Origin: Dipteronia dyeriana
Lineage: Eukaryota > Streptophyta > Magnoliopsida > Sapindales > Sapindaceae
Direction of reading: 5' to 3'
NCBI GenBank assembly: GCA_032871835.1
Contig: CM065299.1
Location: 94,533,152 to 94,597,151 of the forward strand
DNA length: 64,000 bases
In this document: one piece after another, positions 1 through 11,234 of the stretch
Layout: each line of letters starts with the position of its first letter
How positions within the stretch are numbered: the first letter of the stretch is position 1
The notes under the pieces: model-generated
The model's database searches: none
Told to the model about the DNA's origin: nothing
The model's input: only the letters and a program-made list of their open reading frames with translations
Translations under genes and position numbers: made by a program

Positions 1-1318
1 AAAGGTTTCGATGTCGTTTGATCATGTTTTGGGACACTCGAATATCGAGCTGATACGTTGTCACTTGGGATTCCAGTAGCTGGGGGCTGTTCAGGCACCC
101 TACATAGAGAGACCTGTACAACAACTTTTTACTATCTTGCATTTCTGTAAGTTAGTGTTGTACAGTCGCTCTACGTAGAGCGACCTGTATAGCGACTTTG
201 CCCAGAAATTATTTTTAACTTTTTTAAAACATCGTAGTTTCATCTATAACTTATATACAAAACCCATCTTCTTTCCCATTCGTTTCAGAGCTCTGAAATA
301 CAGACCTAAGTGACAGAATGAACTCACCTAGAGAGTGAAAGCCTCAAGCTTTGTTCTTTGACACTCCAAACCCAAACTCATCATTCATTCATGAATTAAA
401 CATCTACTAGCTTCATCTAGGGTGTATTCTTGCATGGGTTTTCATCATTGAGTTGACTTGGTAAGTTGAACAAAAAACCATATTTGATAATTGTTCATGC
501 TTTTCAGGATTGTGTTTTTATTGCATTTATTAGTTGATTAAATGATAGGACTCTATTTACTGCATCTATATATGAGTTCTTTTGTATGATTGGGTTTGTT
601 TGTTGATAGCTTGTATTTAGGACATATTTGCCCTTTAACTAAATCTATATGCTTGCATTTAGATACTGTTGATTAGGACTTATTAATTGCATTTATTAAT
701 TACATTTATTGTCCTTACCATGATTAATGACAGCTTAGGTTGATATGACTTTGTTTGATGATTAGATTTTAGACTTGCATATCTTTATCTAGATAGGTCT
801 TTATGTGCATTCATTTAGGCATATTGATATCTAGGATTATTGTTTGAGAGTCTTCATTGAATTCCTAGATAAGTAATTAATGTTGCCTAACATTATTTGT
901 ATTTAGAATATTCATATAATCACATAGGTTGTTGGTTTCTTTCTTGAGAGTTAAGTCTTGTGGCTACGGGTGTATAGTGCACAAGCAAATTGATCTAGAA
1001 TCACTATTAAGGCCTGTTGGTAGTAGTGGTGGATTAGTAACCGAGAATGGTGTGACTGGAAATTAACCTAGGTTGTAATAATCATTACAGTAGTGGATTT
1101 AAGGATAATAGTGGCTAAGTGGTTAGCTTGTGGTTTTTCCCTTGTTGAGGGTTTCCATGTAAAAATCGTGTCACTTTTCCTCAATTTTTAATTGTTTCAA
1201 ATGTTTGTTAATGGGGTGAATTTATTAACATTGATTAATTCAAAAAGTCTATAATCAATTGTGTTAAAACCTATTCACCCCTCCTCCCCTCCTCTAGGTT
1301 TATTAGTCACACACTTTA
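1..1318 (+). repeat. Copia-like LTR fragment (3' part), truncated by window start
   Basis: No coding frame is present. The end of the stretch has the look of the U5 side of plant Ty1/copia LTRs: a block where a terminal 'ttgttgagggtttccatgtaaaaatc' type leader (about 1142-1168) is followed by a poly-pyrimidine 'acctattcacccctcctc' block near 1270. No matching second LTR or TSD can be seen because the left end lies outside the window. Near the start (about 100-210) a short motif is repeated three times in both orientations, including a perfect 20-bp palindrome at 165-184. The assignment rests on resemblance only. Confidence 0.4.
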
Positions 1319-1319
1319 A

Positions 1320-1790
1320 GGGAATTTTCAATTATATTCTCTCTCCTCTTTTATTTTATAATTAAATGAACTTTAATATTATTAGTGGAAAGAGTTATAA
1401 ATTCTAGTCAGCATTTCTATAATTTAGAAATCCAACTCTATATTCTGTAACTTTTTTTTTTGTCATATCATCTTTATATTCAACTTAGATAATTACATTT
1501 GAGAGAGTTTTTCTAACTTTTTTAGTATCTATCTTAGAGCATCTTCAATGCTATCATCTACTTTTGAGTTTCTATTTGATGGCACGTCATCATTTCTAGA
1601 GAATATGGATCCACCTTGTCTGAGAAATTGTAGAAATACATATTCACTAATCCAATGCAACTATCTAAAGGGTAATTTTAAATCAATCACAACAAGACAT
1701 TTGTCATACTCTCTCTCCTATTTAATTTGACAATTAAAAAAATTAACTAAAAAAAATTGTCTTTCAATGAAACAAACACCAATTTTCTAC
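1320..1790. repeat. MITE-type repeat, 'GAGCATCTTCAATG' family, copy 1
   Basis: Its sequence is shared with 21645-22450. The motif 'agagcatcttcaatgc' at about 1535 matches 'agagcatctccaatgc' at about 21650. The flanking lines (a 'ttgagtttct' block and a 'ggaaagagtta' block) also match. Here the two halves of the family sequence appear in the opposite order, as if this were the junction of two adjacent copies. The terminus resembles a common plant MITE end. Confidence 0.5.
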
Positions 1791-2419
1791 TTCTATATCC
1801 GGCTAACCTTTTTCTCTACAGTCAGCCTCTATCCAATTCTAGTAAGATTATTTGTTTAAATTTCAATTTTCTTTTATTTCTTTGATTTCTTAATTGGATT
1901 TCGTCTTCTTCATTTGTTGTTGTTTTCTACTCTTAGGAAATACAAAATAAGTTTATTGTGTTTTGCACACCAAGTGTTTGATTGAATTCCTAAATAAAAA
2001 TGAAGACAAAATGTTGATCAACCTTGGCAACCAAAGCAAAGTTGATGATTTATAACAAAATCTAATAAGCAATGTTGTTATTGGAGAATTCATCTAATTA
2101 AAAAAATTATCAAAAAAACAAATCTTGCAGATTAGTAGGTGAAATATGAGAGCTAAAGAGAATTAGTAGGTGATTAAACAATTCTAGCAAGATTAATGTT
2201 TTCTAGTTCCTCTATCAGAGCTAGAGAGAATTTAATTAATTGATCCTCATCAACTTGGCCGAGATTACGTAGGATTATTTGTTTAATATATCCTTTTCAG
2301 TGATGGACGTAATAAAATTATCAACAACTCTAGTTGGGTGAAATATCTATATATTTGTATATCTCAGTATCAGTCTTGTTCTTCTTTTGATTTGCTTATT
2401 TAATTAGTTTTAGTTTTAG
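1791..2419. other. AT-rich spacer, no gene seen
   Basis: No open reading frame of note and no repeat that I could match elsewhere in the window. Confidence 0.5.
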
Positions 2420-4848
2420 TTTTTTTTTTTGATAAGGTTGTTGGGGTTACTAACCCAACATTTTATTAAAGAAAAAAGAAAGAGAACAAAACATAAAAGA
2501 AAACCAAAGAAGAAAATAGATCAACAGAACCTAAAAGAAGGTCTACTACAAAAATTATTAAAAATAAAAGGGTTGCAAAAATTCGGAGCATTCCACCACC
2601 ATGTAGGAGAGACGATACTGGGGCTCCTGGACGCTAAACTATCTGCAGCTTGATTACCTTTTCAATAAATATGAGGCACAACAAAATCCATTTGAGAGAT
2701 TAAGCTCAAACACCTATCCCAAGCAGGGCGTCAACGCCAAGGAACCTTACGAGACCTAGAACGAAGGATATCCACTACAAAAGTAGAATCGCTCTCCAAC
2801 CATAACCGATGCCAGCCAAAAGTCCAAGCATAATCAATAGCGTAGACCGCAACAGCCAATTCAGCCTCAAAAGCAAAGCAGACATCAAGAGGAATAACAA
2901 AACAACCTTTAACAAAACCCCCTGCATGTGCGAAAAACCTCTACACAACTAGCAAGACCAGGACTACCAAAAGCAGTCTCGTCCGTGTTAACCTTAAGAC
3001 AACCCAACGAGGGAGGACACCAATTAACCTCTAAAATACGAGGAGCCTTGGGAGGGCGACCAGAGACATAAAGTCGTTGAAGAGTCTAAAACTCATCCAC
3101 TGAATTCTTCATAGTGCCAGACTAGAGGGAGTTTGTCTCGCAAACAGAACACCCAAGCAAGGAAAGAGCATCAGGAAATACAATCTTGCCACCCTCAAAG
3201 GTAGCTTGATTCCGGAAGAACCACACCACCCAAAAAACAATGATGATAGAAACCCGTCAAAGAGCTTTCAGTTGAGTGCTAAATACAACTCTCATTGCCT
3301 CTTGCCAAAGGTCCAAACAAGTACCATCTAACTTAAGCTTATAACCAAAAGTAGAGGATACATCATCCCACAATCCACAAACAATAAACAGATGCCTTAA
3401 GTCCTCCTCTGCAGCACAGTAAAACTGACAACGAGATAGAGAAATATAACCTCTGGCAACGCAATGTCCGTAGGAATCTTACCATGAAACAATCGCTAAA
3501 TGAGGACAGAGCAAGAAGAATGAATGAAAGACGCCAAGATCTGCTTACCCCAAAAAACAAAACTTCTAACCTTAGAAAGAGAGTCATAAAAAGATTTAAA
3601 GGAAACAAAACCATCCAAGGAACATGTCCAAATTAACGAGTCTGGATCAGTGCTAACCACCACATTCTCAATCTCATAAGTAACATCCGGGTAAGAAGCT
3701 TTAAAAGAAGCAGGAATATCTCAACCCGCAGAATCTAAGTAAATACCACCCACAATAGAATCCAGCGGAGGTTGTAACGAAGACCTATCCTCAACCAAGT
3801 CAATCAAAGGATATCCCAACCAGTTATCCGACCAAAAACAGACCTTAGAATAACGACCAACCAACCACCTAGACTCAATTATCATGGGAGTATAATGCAA
3901 TTTTAGACATGGCCAAACAGAAGAAACAACATACCATGTTCTAGGTTTCTGATCCTGGGTAAAAAATCGAGCTCGAAGATATATGAAAACAAGGGACTCC
4001 TCAGTCAACATCCTCTAGGTGAACTTCTTAAGCATGACCATGTTAAGAATACCAAGGTCTCTAACACCAAGACCACCACCATCCTTAGGTCTACAATAAG
4101 ATTTCCAAGCAACTTGGACAAATTTATGACCGTTAATCGAACCTGTCAAAAAAAAATCCGAATAGCAGTATTTAAATCTTTCAAAAGAGATAAAGGCCAA
4201 CGATAAACTTGAAAGGAATGAAGGAAGAAACCCATAATCACTTAATCAATAAGACATAACCTACCTGCCATTGAAAGAAAGAAATCATTCCACGATTCCA
4301 ATTTACTTTTAATTTTATCAGCCCATGGGATTAGCCACCGACGCTTAAGCGCCCCAATGAAAAGAGGGACCCCTAGATACGTTATCGAATTTCTGCCCTT
4401 ACGCATCCCAGACATTGATATAAAATTAGCAATACGAGGCCCATATATGTCTTTGCTAAAAAATATGGAAGATTTTTTCTAATTAACTTGCTGACCCGAG
4501 AGAGAGCCATAAAGTGCAAAAGTATATAAAATTACTCATAAATTCCGAGGAGAAGCCCGAAAAAAGAGAATAACATCATCAACATATAGAAAATGTGAAA
4601 GGGGCATGTATCCCAACTAAAGAAGAGATAGAAGTCATAGAGCCTGAATCTACAAGATGCGTAAAGTATCTGCTTAAAAAATCTTTCGCCAAACAAAAAA
4701 AAAAGGGGGAAGGAGGATCACCTTGCCGAACTCCACGTGAACAGGGAAAATAGCCTTGAGGGGATCAATTAATAAGAACTGAGATCCCAGCAGACTAAAA
4801 AATAGATGCAGCCCAACCAATAAAACTCTCTAAGAAGCCTCAAGTGTA
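2420..4848 (-). mobile_element. 5'-truncated L1-type LINE with RNase H domain
   Basis: Reading the minus strand from 4848 down to a T-run at 2420-2430 (the poly(A) tail in reverse) gives the 3' half of a plant L1 retrotransposon: the last part of the reverse transcriptase, a zf-RVT zinc-binding region, and a C-terminal RNase H domain. The 5' end, with the endonuclease and the first part of the RT, is missing, as is usual for LINEs. The broken end abuts a Harbinger transposase fragment directly. I could not find a target-site duplication, so the junction may involve a deletion as well as insertion. Confidence 0.85.
2650..4830 (-). pseudogene. LINE ORF2 fragment: reverse transcriptase / zf-RVT / RNase H
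   Basis: Seen in fragments across several frames, with stops. A 'GVRQGDPPSP'-like segment lies at about 4700-4740. The RT active-site motif 'YVDD' is encoded by 4574-4585, followed by a 'TYLGVPLF' segment and a 'KDGGGLGVRDL' segment at about 4040-4100 that are typical of non-LTR RT thumb regions. A cysteine-containing zf-RVT segment follows at about 3380-3500. At about 2640-3000 there is an RNase H-like domain with 'LKVNTDE', 'AFEAELAV' and 'LWLESDS' (the acidic catalytic residues of RVT_3). It was once the polymerase of an L1 element. The stops and frameshifts mean it cannot now make a working enzyme. Confidence 0.85.
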
Positions 4849-5735
4849 TCTTATTCTCAAATTGGTAAAAAGTACTGCAAATGAAAGCCTCAAGCATTTT
4901 TGTGATGCTGTAATTAGGGTGTTTGAAACACAATATTTGAGGAAACCTAATATGAATGATATTGCAAGGTTACTCAAAGAAGAAGAGGATCGAGGTTTCC
5001 CTGGAATGCTTGGTAGTCTTGACTGTATACATTGACATTGGAAGAAATGTCCCACGACATGGCATGGTACACATACTAATGGCTTTAAAAAAGTCCCAAC
5101 TCTCATTTTAAAGGTTATAGCATCATAAGATTTGTGGATTTGGCATGCAATCTTTGGTATGGCCGGTACTAACAATGATATCAATGTTTTAGATAGATCT
5201 CTATTGTTTTATAATCTTATAAATGAAAGTGCACCTCCATGTGATTTTGTAGTTTAAGGCAATCAATACAATATGGGGTATTATCTGTCTGATGGAATTT
5301 ATCCTTCATATGCTACTTGGATACAAACAATCTCTCATCCGACATCGAGTAAAGAACAATATTTGATGAACTTCAAGAAGCTATGAGAAAGGATATGGAA
5401 CGGGCATTTGGAGTGTTGTAAAGTCGGTGGCATATTGTTAAAGGTCCAGCACATATGTGGAATGCAAAGGACCTTGGGAAGATTATGAAAACATGTATTA
5501 TCTTATTAACATGATCATTGAGAGTGAGTATCATCAAGGAATTAATCCTTAATCTTAGGAGCCTCATGAGAATGAAATGGTTGATCAAGTTGATATAGAA
5601 CATGATTATACATTTCTTGTGTCTAAAATGATCAATCAAATGAAACGAGTGCAAGATACAGGGAGGCACAACGATCTGAAGATGGATCTCATTAATCACC
5701 TATGGGATAATTATGGTGGTCAACAAACTTAATGT
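4849..5735 (+). pseudogene. PIF/Harbinger transposase (HARBI1-like, DDE_Tnp_4), N-terminus missing
   Basis: The DDE nuclease of a PIF/Harbinger DNA transposon, which would cut at the terminal inverted repeats and target TAA/TTA sites. The frame from 4844 reads into 'RGFPGMLGSLDCIH', the classic block with the first catalytic Asp (about 4995-5034). It continues past an in-frame stop to a 'WIWHAIFG' and 'GTNNDINVLDRS' block with the second Asp (about 5164-5199), then 'YYLSDGIYPSYATW', and the 'WNGHLECC' frame equivalent of the ERAFGVLQ block with the catalytic Glu at about 5398-5420. The C-terminal helix 'DLINHLWDNYGG' ends at a stop near 5732. At least three stops or frameshifts are present. 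The first third of the protein is absent because the sequence begins at the LINE junction. The matching accessory ORF1 is probably the minus-strand pseudogene at 15488-16798. Confidence 0.85.
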
Positions 5736-6353
5736 TTTATATATCTATTCTTTAAATTTGTGTATTAATTTTTTTATTTTATTTTTTGCAAACTTATGGA
5801 TGTAATCCTTGATCTTATTAATTTTAATAGTGTCTATTTTTCTGCTTTAATTCATCTCTAATTGCTTATTATGTTGATAGTGTTTATCATGCTTTTGAAC
5901 AATATATGCACATTTGAATATGTTGTTGATTTGCTACCGAAGATGCTTTTAATTTTGATTTTTGATTTTGTTTATTTCTTTGTTAAAGTATTCAATTCAA
6001 TATCATCCATACAAATATATGGATTATTGATTTGTGTTGGCTCCTGCTCAAAATGATAAGGATTATGCCTAATCTTAAATCTTGAGTAAATGATGCCAAG
6101 ATTGTCATTTTGTCTTTAATTACTTAAGTTAGCAAATGGTTTGCATCATAAGTGCATTTCATTTATCTCTTAGAAGTAATATAATATTATCATTTGGCTG
6201 CTATAATTCTCAGTTTTGTTGTTGAATGGGATGCAGCAAGGTTGGACATTATCATAAAAAGCAAAATAGAACCAAAAATGCAAATATGCCATCTAGAGTA
6301 ATTTCACTCTATCTAAAATACAACAACTGCTTTGATGGTGACTTGATATGTGC

Positions 6354-6403
<50 letters not shown>

Positions 6404-6504
6404 CAAAAGCATTTCAAGAAACAAAGTACAAGCTAAATAAAGTAAATATTTAAAATCATTCAAAAACGCATTACTGCAAAATGAAATTGGGCTCGAAAAA
6501 TTAA
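5736..6504. other. Non-coding spacer between Harbinger transposase and MULE
   Basis: AT-rich and without a supported gene. Contains a (TG)n microsatellite. Probably the former intergenic region of the Harbinger element. Confidence 0.5.
6365..6401. repeat. (TG)n microsatellite preceded by (TA)n
   Basis: An uninterrupted run of TG dinucleotides, preceded by a short TA run, is visible directly. It creates spurious Cys/Val and Thr/His reading frames on the two strands. Confidence 0.95.
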
Positions 6505-6625
6505 TGGCACTATTTGGCGGGGTGTTGTGCAAATATCACCACTTTACTAATGTATGTTTAAAAGGCACCATTTAAAGTGATCGGATAAAAATACCCCGAA
6601 TTATTGAAAAAGAGAGAAAGTTGTC
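6505..6625 (+). repeat. Left terminal inverted repeat of the MULE
   Basis: Aligns by eye with the reverse complement of 15340-15463. Shared blocks include 'tgttgtg', 'tcacc' and 'aaaag-caccattta'-like sequence with similar spacing. Identity is moderate, suggesting an old element. Confidence 0.65.
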
Positions 6626-6959
6626 GTTTTCAAAGTATGAAAAAAGCAAGAGTGAGAAAGAAACCAACGAGAAGCTAATCAACGTCAACGAAATCGACGG
6701 AGAAGTGACCAGAACGAGAATACACCAGATTTCTTACGATTGACAGAGGTAAGTTCAGTTTGTTTTTTTTTCTCGATTATGTTGTTGATAACTTGCCATT
6801 GCATGTTAGACTTGTATTTTGTTGATTGAAATTGTAGATAAGGGTTGAAAAAGAGATCTGAGGATGGTTGTGGTTTAGGTTAGGGTTTGACATGAGGTTG
6901 AATATGTGATGAGGAAGATGAAATTCTGGGTATCGAGGATTTTTTATTTTGAAAATTAT

Positions 6960-7455
6960 TTAAATCGAGAAATTTTTAAGAAAATTTGAGGTTTTTCGGA
7001 ACAAGATCGAGGTTTTTTTACAAAGAATCGAGGAAATTTTTCAAAGAATCGAGCATATATGTCAAAGGATCTATAATTTTTCAAAGGATCGAGAATAATT
7101 TTTCAAAGATCGAGAATTTGTTAAAGGGATTGAGATTATTTTTCAAAAGATCGAGATTTTTAAAGGGGATTAAGAATATTTTTCAAACGATCGAGAATTT
7201 ATCAACGTGTCGAGAATTTTTCAAGGATCGAGAATATTTTTCAGCGATCTAGAATGTTTTTTAAATGATCGAGAATATTTTTCAAAGGGTTGAGATTTTT
7301 TAAAATGATCGATAATATATTTTAAAGGATATAGAAATTTTTCAAAGGATCGAGAATTTTTTCAAATGATCGAGAATATTTTTCAAACAATTGAAAATAT
7401 TATCAGAGGATCGAGAATAGTATCAAAGGATCGAGAATATATTTTATAGAACCGA
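6960..7455 (+). repeat. Left subterminal array of ATCGAG-containing ~20-24 bp repeats
   Basis: About fourteen exact ATCGAG motifs, mostly as 'gatcgagaat' followed by 'tttttcaaag', recur every 20-25 bp or multiples of that with degenerate copies between them. The array lies between the terminal repeat and the first coding exon of the Ulp1-like gene. A related array in the same plus-strand orientation lies at the other end of the MULE. The array may serve as transposase binding sites or promoter elements, but that is inference. Confidence 0.85.
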
Positions 7456-7474
7456 GTTTTTTTCAGTTTACTTA

Positions 7475-10400
7475 TGTATTATTTCTGTGACATTGCAGAT
7501 GAGGAGCAGGTTGAGGATTTCCTTAAAACTCCAAAGGGAGATTGGTTTAAGGGAAAATTGACTCGACACGACCATTTTGAAGCCCTCGCCCGTATAGACG
7601 ATGCACTGAACCGGGTCCCTGAAGATTTTTCTGTTGAGGATCGGTGTCGGTTCATGGCGTATTGTTTTAGGCATTTCATGACGATGCACCGGGAGATGAA
7701 GTTTTCGGGGTGGTGTTATCCATTGGATGCTGTTGCGGGAGTTGGACCATGATGGTCCAACAGATGAGATGCGGTTCTTGTTAGGGAACCATGTGGTGAG
7801 GTTTTCAAAGGTGGAATTTTACCTCATCACCACATTACGTTTTGGAGTCGTACCGGACACGAGTCTGTATACTGCAGTAGAGAATGACATACATCAGCGG
7901 TGCTTTCCTGGAGCCGATGAGGTATCGTTGGAGGAGTTAAGGGTTGTTCTTACCCTAAGAGAGTTTCATGAGGCGTACGATACAGTGAAGTTGTGCCTCA
8001 TCTACATGCTGATCTGGATACCGATGGGGGTGGACGAGAGATTCAATATTCCAGTTTGGCGGTTTCGATTGGTGGAGGACCTCACTGCCTTGGATGTGTT
8101 CCCATGGGGTGCCCACGTCTATAGGTATTCTATTTTGTCATTCAAGCATGCGTAACCCCGACGAAGTGAGGAGAAACGCCAGCAGTTACAAGGCGCTATT
8201 TTACATACCGTGAATGGGTACAACATTTACGGTATATCACATGCCCTCTTGGTAAGAACTTTGAAATACAACATGTACTTTATATTTCGTTGCCTAAAAT
8301 TTTTGGATTCTAGTCGTACTTATCTTTGATGCAGATATTTGCTTTCAAGGTGATCCCCGAACCAGGCATCCAGTTCGGCACCCTGAGGGTTACGGAGCTT
8401 TCTCTTCGTATGTTAAAGTGGGAGTTGACCAAACAACCTAGAGGGAAAAAGTTAGCCAAGATTTTCAGTGTTAGGGTATATATTTAATTTGTTAATCGTT
8501 ATATTTGTTACTATATTTACAATGGCATTCCTCTAACTAAGCTTTCAAATGTTTGCGAGGAAGGAAATCGTGCCCACAGCAGCTGAGACAGAGGCACCGT
8601 ACTTCACAGGCCTTAACGAGGGGGGAACCTGTATGTTGAGGAGAACAGAGTTCACCTTCCTACTGTCCCTGATCAGACTACCACTGGCGGGAGTAGTGGA
8701 GAGGGTTCCGAGGAGGAGGGTAGGGGTGGGAGGAGCAGTGAGACAGAGGCTTCTGACCCATCTGGTCTGGGTTTCAGTGTCATGGACACTGATGGATCTG
8801 AGTCGTCTCCTCGACGAGAGAGGCATAGAAGGGTTCGGTTTACCACCCCCGAACCTGCTGCATCTAGAAGGGATTCCTCTACAGGCGTTAGACATGATAG
8901 GGAGGTAAGTTGAGATGATAGTTTTGTATTTATTAACGCAACATGTTGATTGTTTTAGTATTAACAATGTTGACATGATTTCAGGTCCCACGGGAATATC
9001 AGTTCAATGAGTTACGTGAAGCCCTCAGGAAGAGTGAGGATGATCGACAGATACAGCACTGGAAGTTACTGGATATGATCCGAAATAGTAAAGAGGATCG
9101 ACAATAGCAACATCAGGAGTTGCTCACATTGATCAGGAGGCTTTAGGGCTTCATGACGCATACACACCAGGATATTCCACCTGTCCTGATCTAGACTTTA
9201 CTCCCGGAGACAGAACATATGGGTATACCGGAGGGATAACCAGGACTGGTGGACGTCAAGAGGATCCATATACCGGAGGGGCAGTTCCAGAGAGTGAGTC
9301 TCACCAGCGTACTAGAGATACTGTTACATGTACAGCAGTTCTGTTGGACCTCCCAAAGATCGAGTGACTGTCGTCCTCTCCCATCAAGCAGCAGCCGCCC
9401 CCTCCACCTCCATCACCCCCATCGATCGAACGACAGTCGCCCCCTCCAATCGAGCAGTAACCGTCCTCTCTAATCATGCAGTAGCCGCCACCTCCGATCT
9501 AGCAGCAGCCACCCCCTCCACCTCCCTTATTGATAGAGCGACACTTACCCCTTCCCCCTTCACCCCTAACATCGATCCAACCGTATAAGGGGCAAAGCTC
9601 CTCATCGCAACACACTCTAGTAGGGGAGTTCGACTGGAGAGACTCGTACTGAAATGGGGGAATGAAGTGCAGTTAACAGTTGCTCAGCCCGTACATAAAT
9701 CTCTACCGACCAAAGAAGGCGAGGGTTATACTTCAGCCTGCGGACCACATTTTTGATCCCCACGGAATGATGGACGGTGACCAGTTGAAGGCTTATTGAG
9801 CCTTCAAGAAGAACATAAACGAGGAACGGTAAGTAAATTTTGTTTCTATTTAGGTGACATGTTTTTTTCTGTTCAATTAAATTGTTGTATAGCTAATAAG
9901 AAATTAATGCAGACGTGATGTGGATGTGCTGGAGCCAGTTGATGCTGCATGGTTCCATCGGATGTAGACCAACATCATGGACTTGGAGGAAGAGATACGT
10001 ATGAGCGGGGAATTTTCTATTTTATGTTTGTTTTAGTAATAATACACTCCTAACACTTTATTACGTGTATATAATTCCAGCATATGGATGCGTACCTTCA
10101 TATTCTTCGAAAGCGTCAGCAAGCATTCCCGAGGGCATACAACCAGATGATCAACATATTGGATACCCGGTTTTTTGTAAGTATTTAAAAAGGAATGATT
10201 ACGCATGCTTGTAGATTAGTTTGTAAACCATTAATATTTTGTTGTCAATCAAATGTTTCAACAGTCATTACTTGAGCACCAGTACAGGAGAATGATGCCT
10301 CGTGATGCTCGCAGGGAGATCGCCATGGTGCGGTGGAATGTGCTCAGGTCCTGGTGGACCAATGATGACCTTACGAAGGTGCATGGTGGTGCCCCGATTG

Positions 10401-11017
10401 GAAGTCGTCCATGACACGAGATTGACATGGTAAGTGTTACTTTGTTTGCAATTTTATATTATTAATGTCTTTGTACATCCTAACAACTTCTTGTTACATT
10501 TATAGGTCATGATACCGTGCAACATTGGGCGCCAACTTGGCTCTTGGTGACCTTCGACCTCACCTCACCTCCGGGAAGATGTTTATACTCGACCTCTGGA
10601 GACAGGATGTCGCAGTGAATATCCGCAAGCAGCTGATAGCCCCCTTACTCTGGTTTTTACCCTCGATGTTGCATCAGACCGGGTTTCATACTGGACGACC
10701 GGCTACCCGTGAGACGTTCGCCAAGAAGAATAAGCCCTTCTCAGTCAGTGTGGTGTCCGAAACACATATCCTTCAACAACAAAAAATCGTAAGACATTTT
10801 GTTTTTATTAACTTTGAGATTGTGTTATTAAAAAACTATTGTTTTATTAACACATGTTAATGTGTCCAACTATAGAGGTAATTGTGGTCCCCACATGTTG
10901 AGATTGATCGAGTACTTACTGGCGAATAGGAAGGAGTTCGATTGGTCGGAAGACGATATGGAGATCATTCAGGAGAAGATGGCAGTTGAGATTTTTTCTA
11001 ACTCCCGGCCCGTTTAG
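7475..11017 (+). pseudogene. MULE-borne DUF1985 / Ulp1-like C48 peptidase gene, decayed
   Basis: A multi-exon gene of the type that plant MULEs carry besides the transposase. After the repeat array, exon 1 encodes a DUF1985-type region ('RFSKVEFYLITTLRFGVVPDTS' spans about 7799-7862), with a frameshift at about 7710 where the frame of 7474-7752 passes to that of 7727-8155. Exon boundaries consistent with GT-AG lie at about 8244/8338. A proline-rich low-complexity stretch lies at 9360-9590. The C-terminal part (10500-11010) resembles an Ulp1/C48 cysteine peptidase: 'LGDLRPH' then 'GNCGPHML' at about 10877-10900, which keeps the Cys of the NCG box, and a stop at 11015-11017. The His expected before 'LGDL' reads as Asn or is lost. 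Internal stops and frameshifts show it is not functional. Its cellular role in intact elements is not established; SUMO-protease ancestry is inferred from the family. Confidence 0.75.
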
Positions 11018-11234
11018 ATTTATGTAGTAATCTTTTTTATATGTACCAATTTTTGTGTAAATAAACAATTCAATAGAAATTATATTAAATTTTAATTTTT
11101 GTTTCCTTTTCAACTGTCATAAATCACAAGTTTAACATAAATTGGAAATCCTTTTTAATTAAAATTGAATTTAAGTTAATGAACAAGTCATACGAGTACA
11201 AATTATCACAATGTCATCATCATAACGCCTCAAT
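11018..11234. other. Short convergent intergenic region of the MULE
   Basis: AT-rich gap between the 3' ends of the two convergent MULE genes. Nothing else is seen. Confidence 0.6.

Noticed and set aside
4840..5184. A 114-codon minus-strand frame over the Harbinger transposase
   Set aside because: Antisense shadow of the transposase pseudogene, whose plus-strand frame has the conserved motifs.
6226..6532. Open frames on both strands over 6226-6532 with Cys/Val or Thr/His runs
   Set aside because: They are translations of the (TG)n microsatellite and lack any other protein-like feature.
6986..7252. An 88-codon frame of Phe/Arg/Lys-rich repeats
   Set aside because: It is a read-through of the GATCGAG repeat array, with no start context and no homologous frame in the right-hand array.
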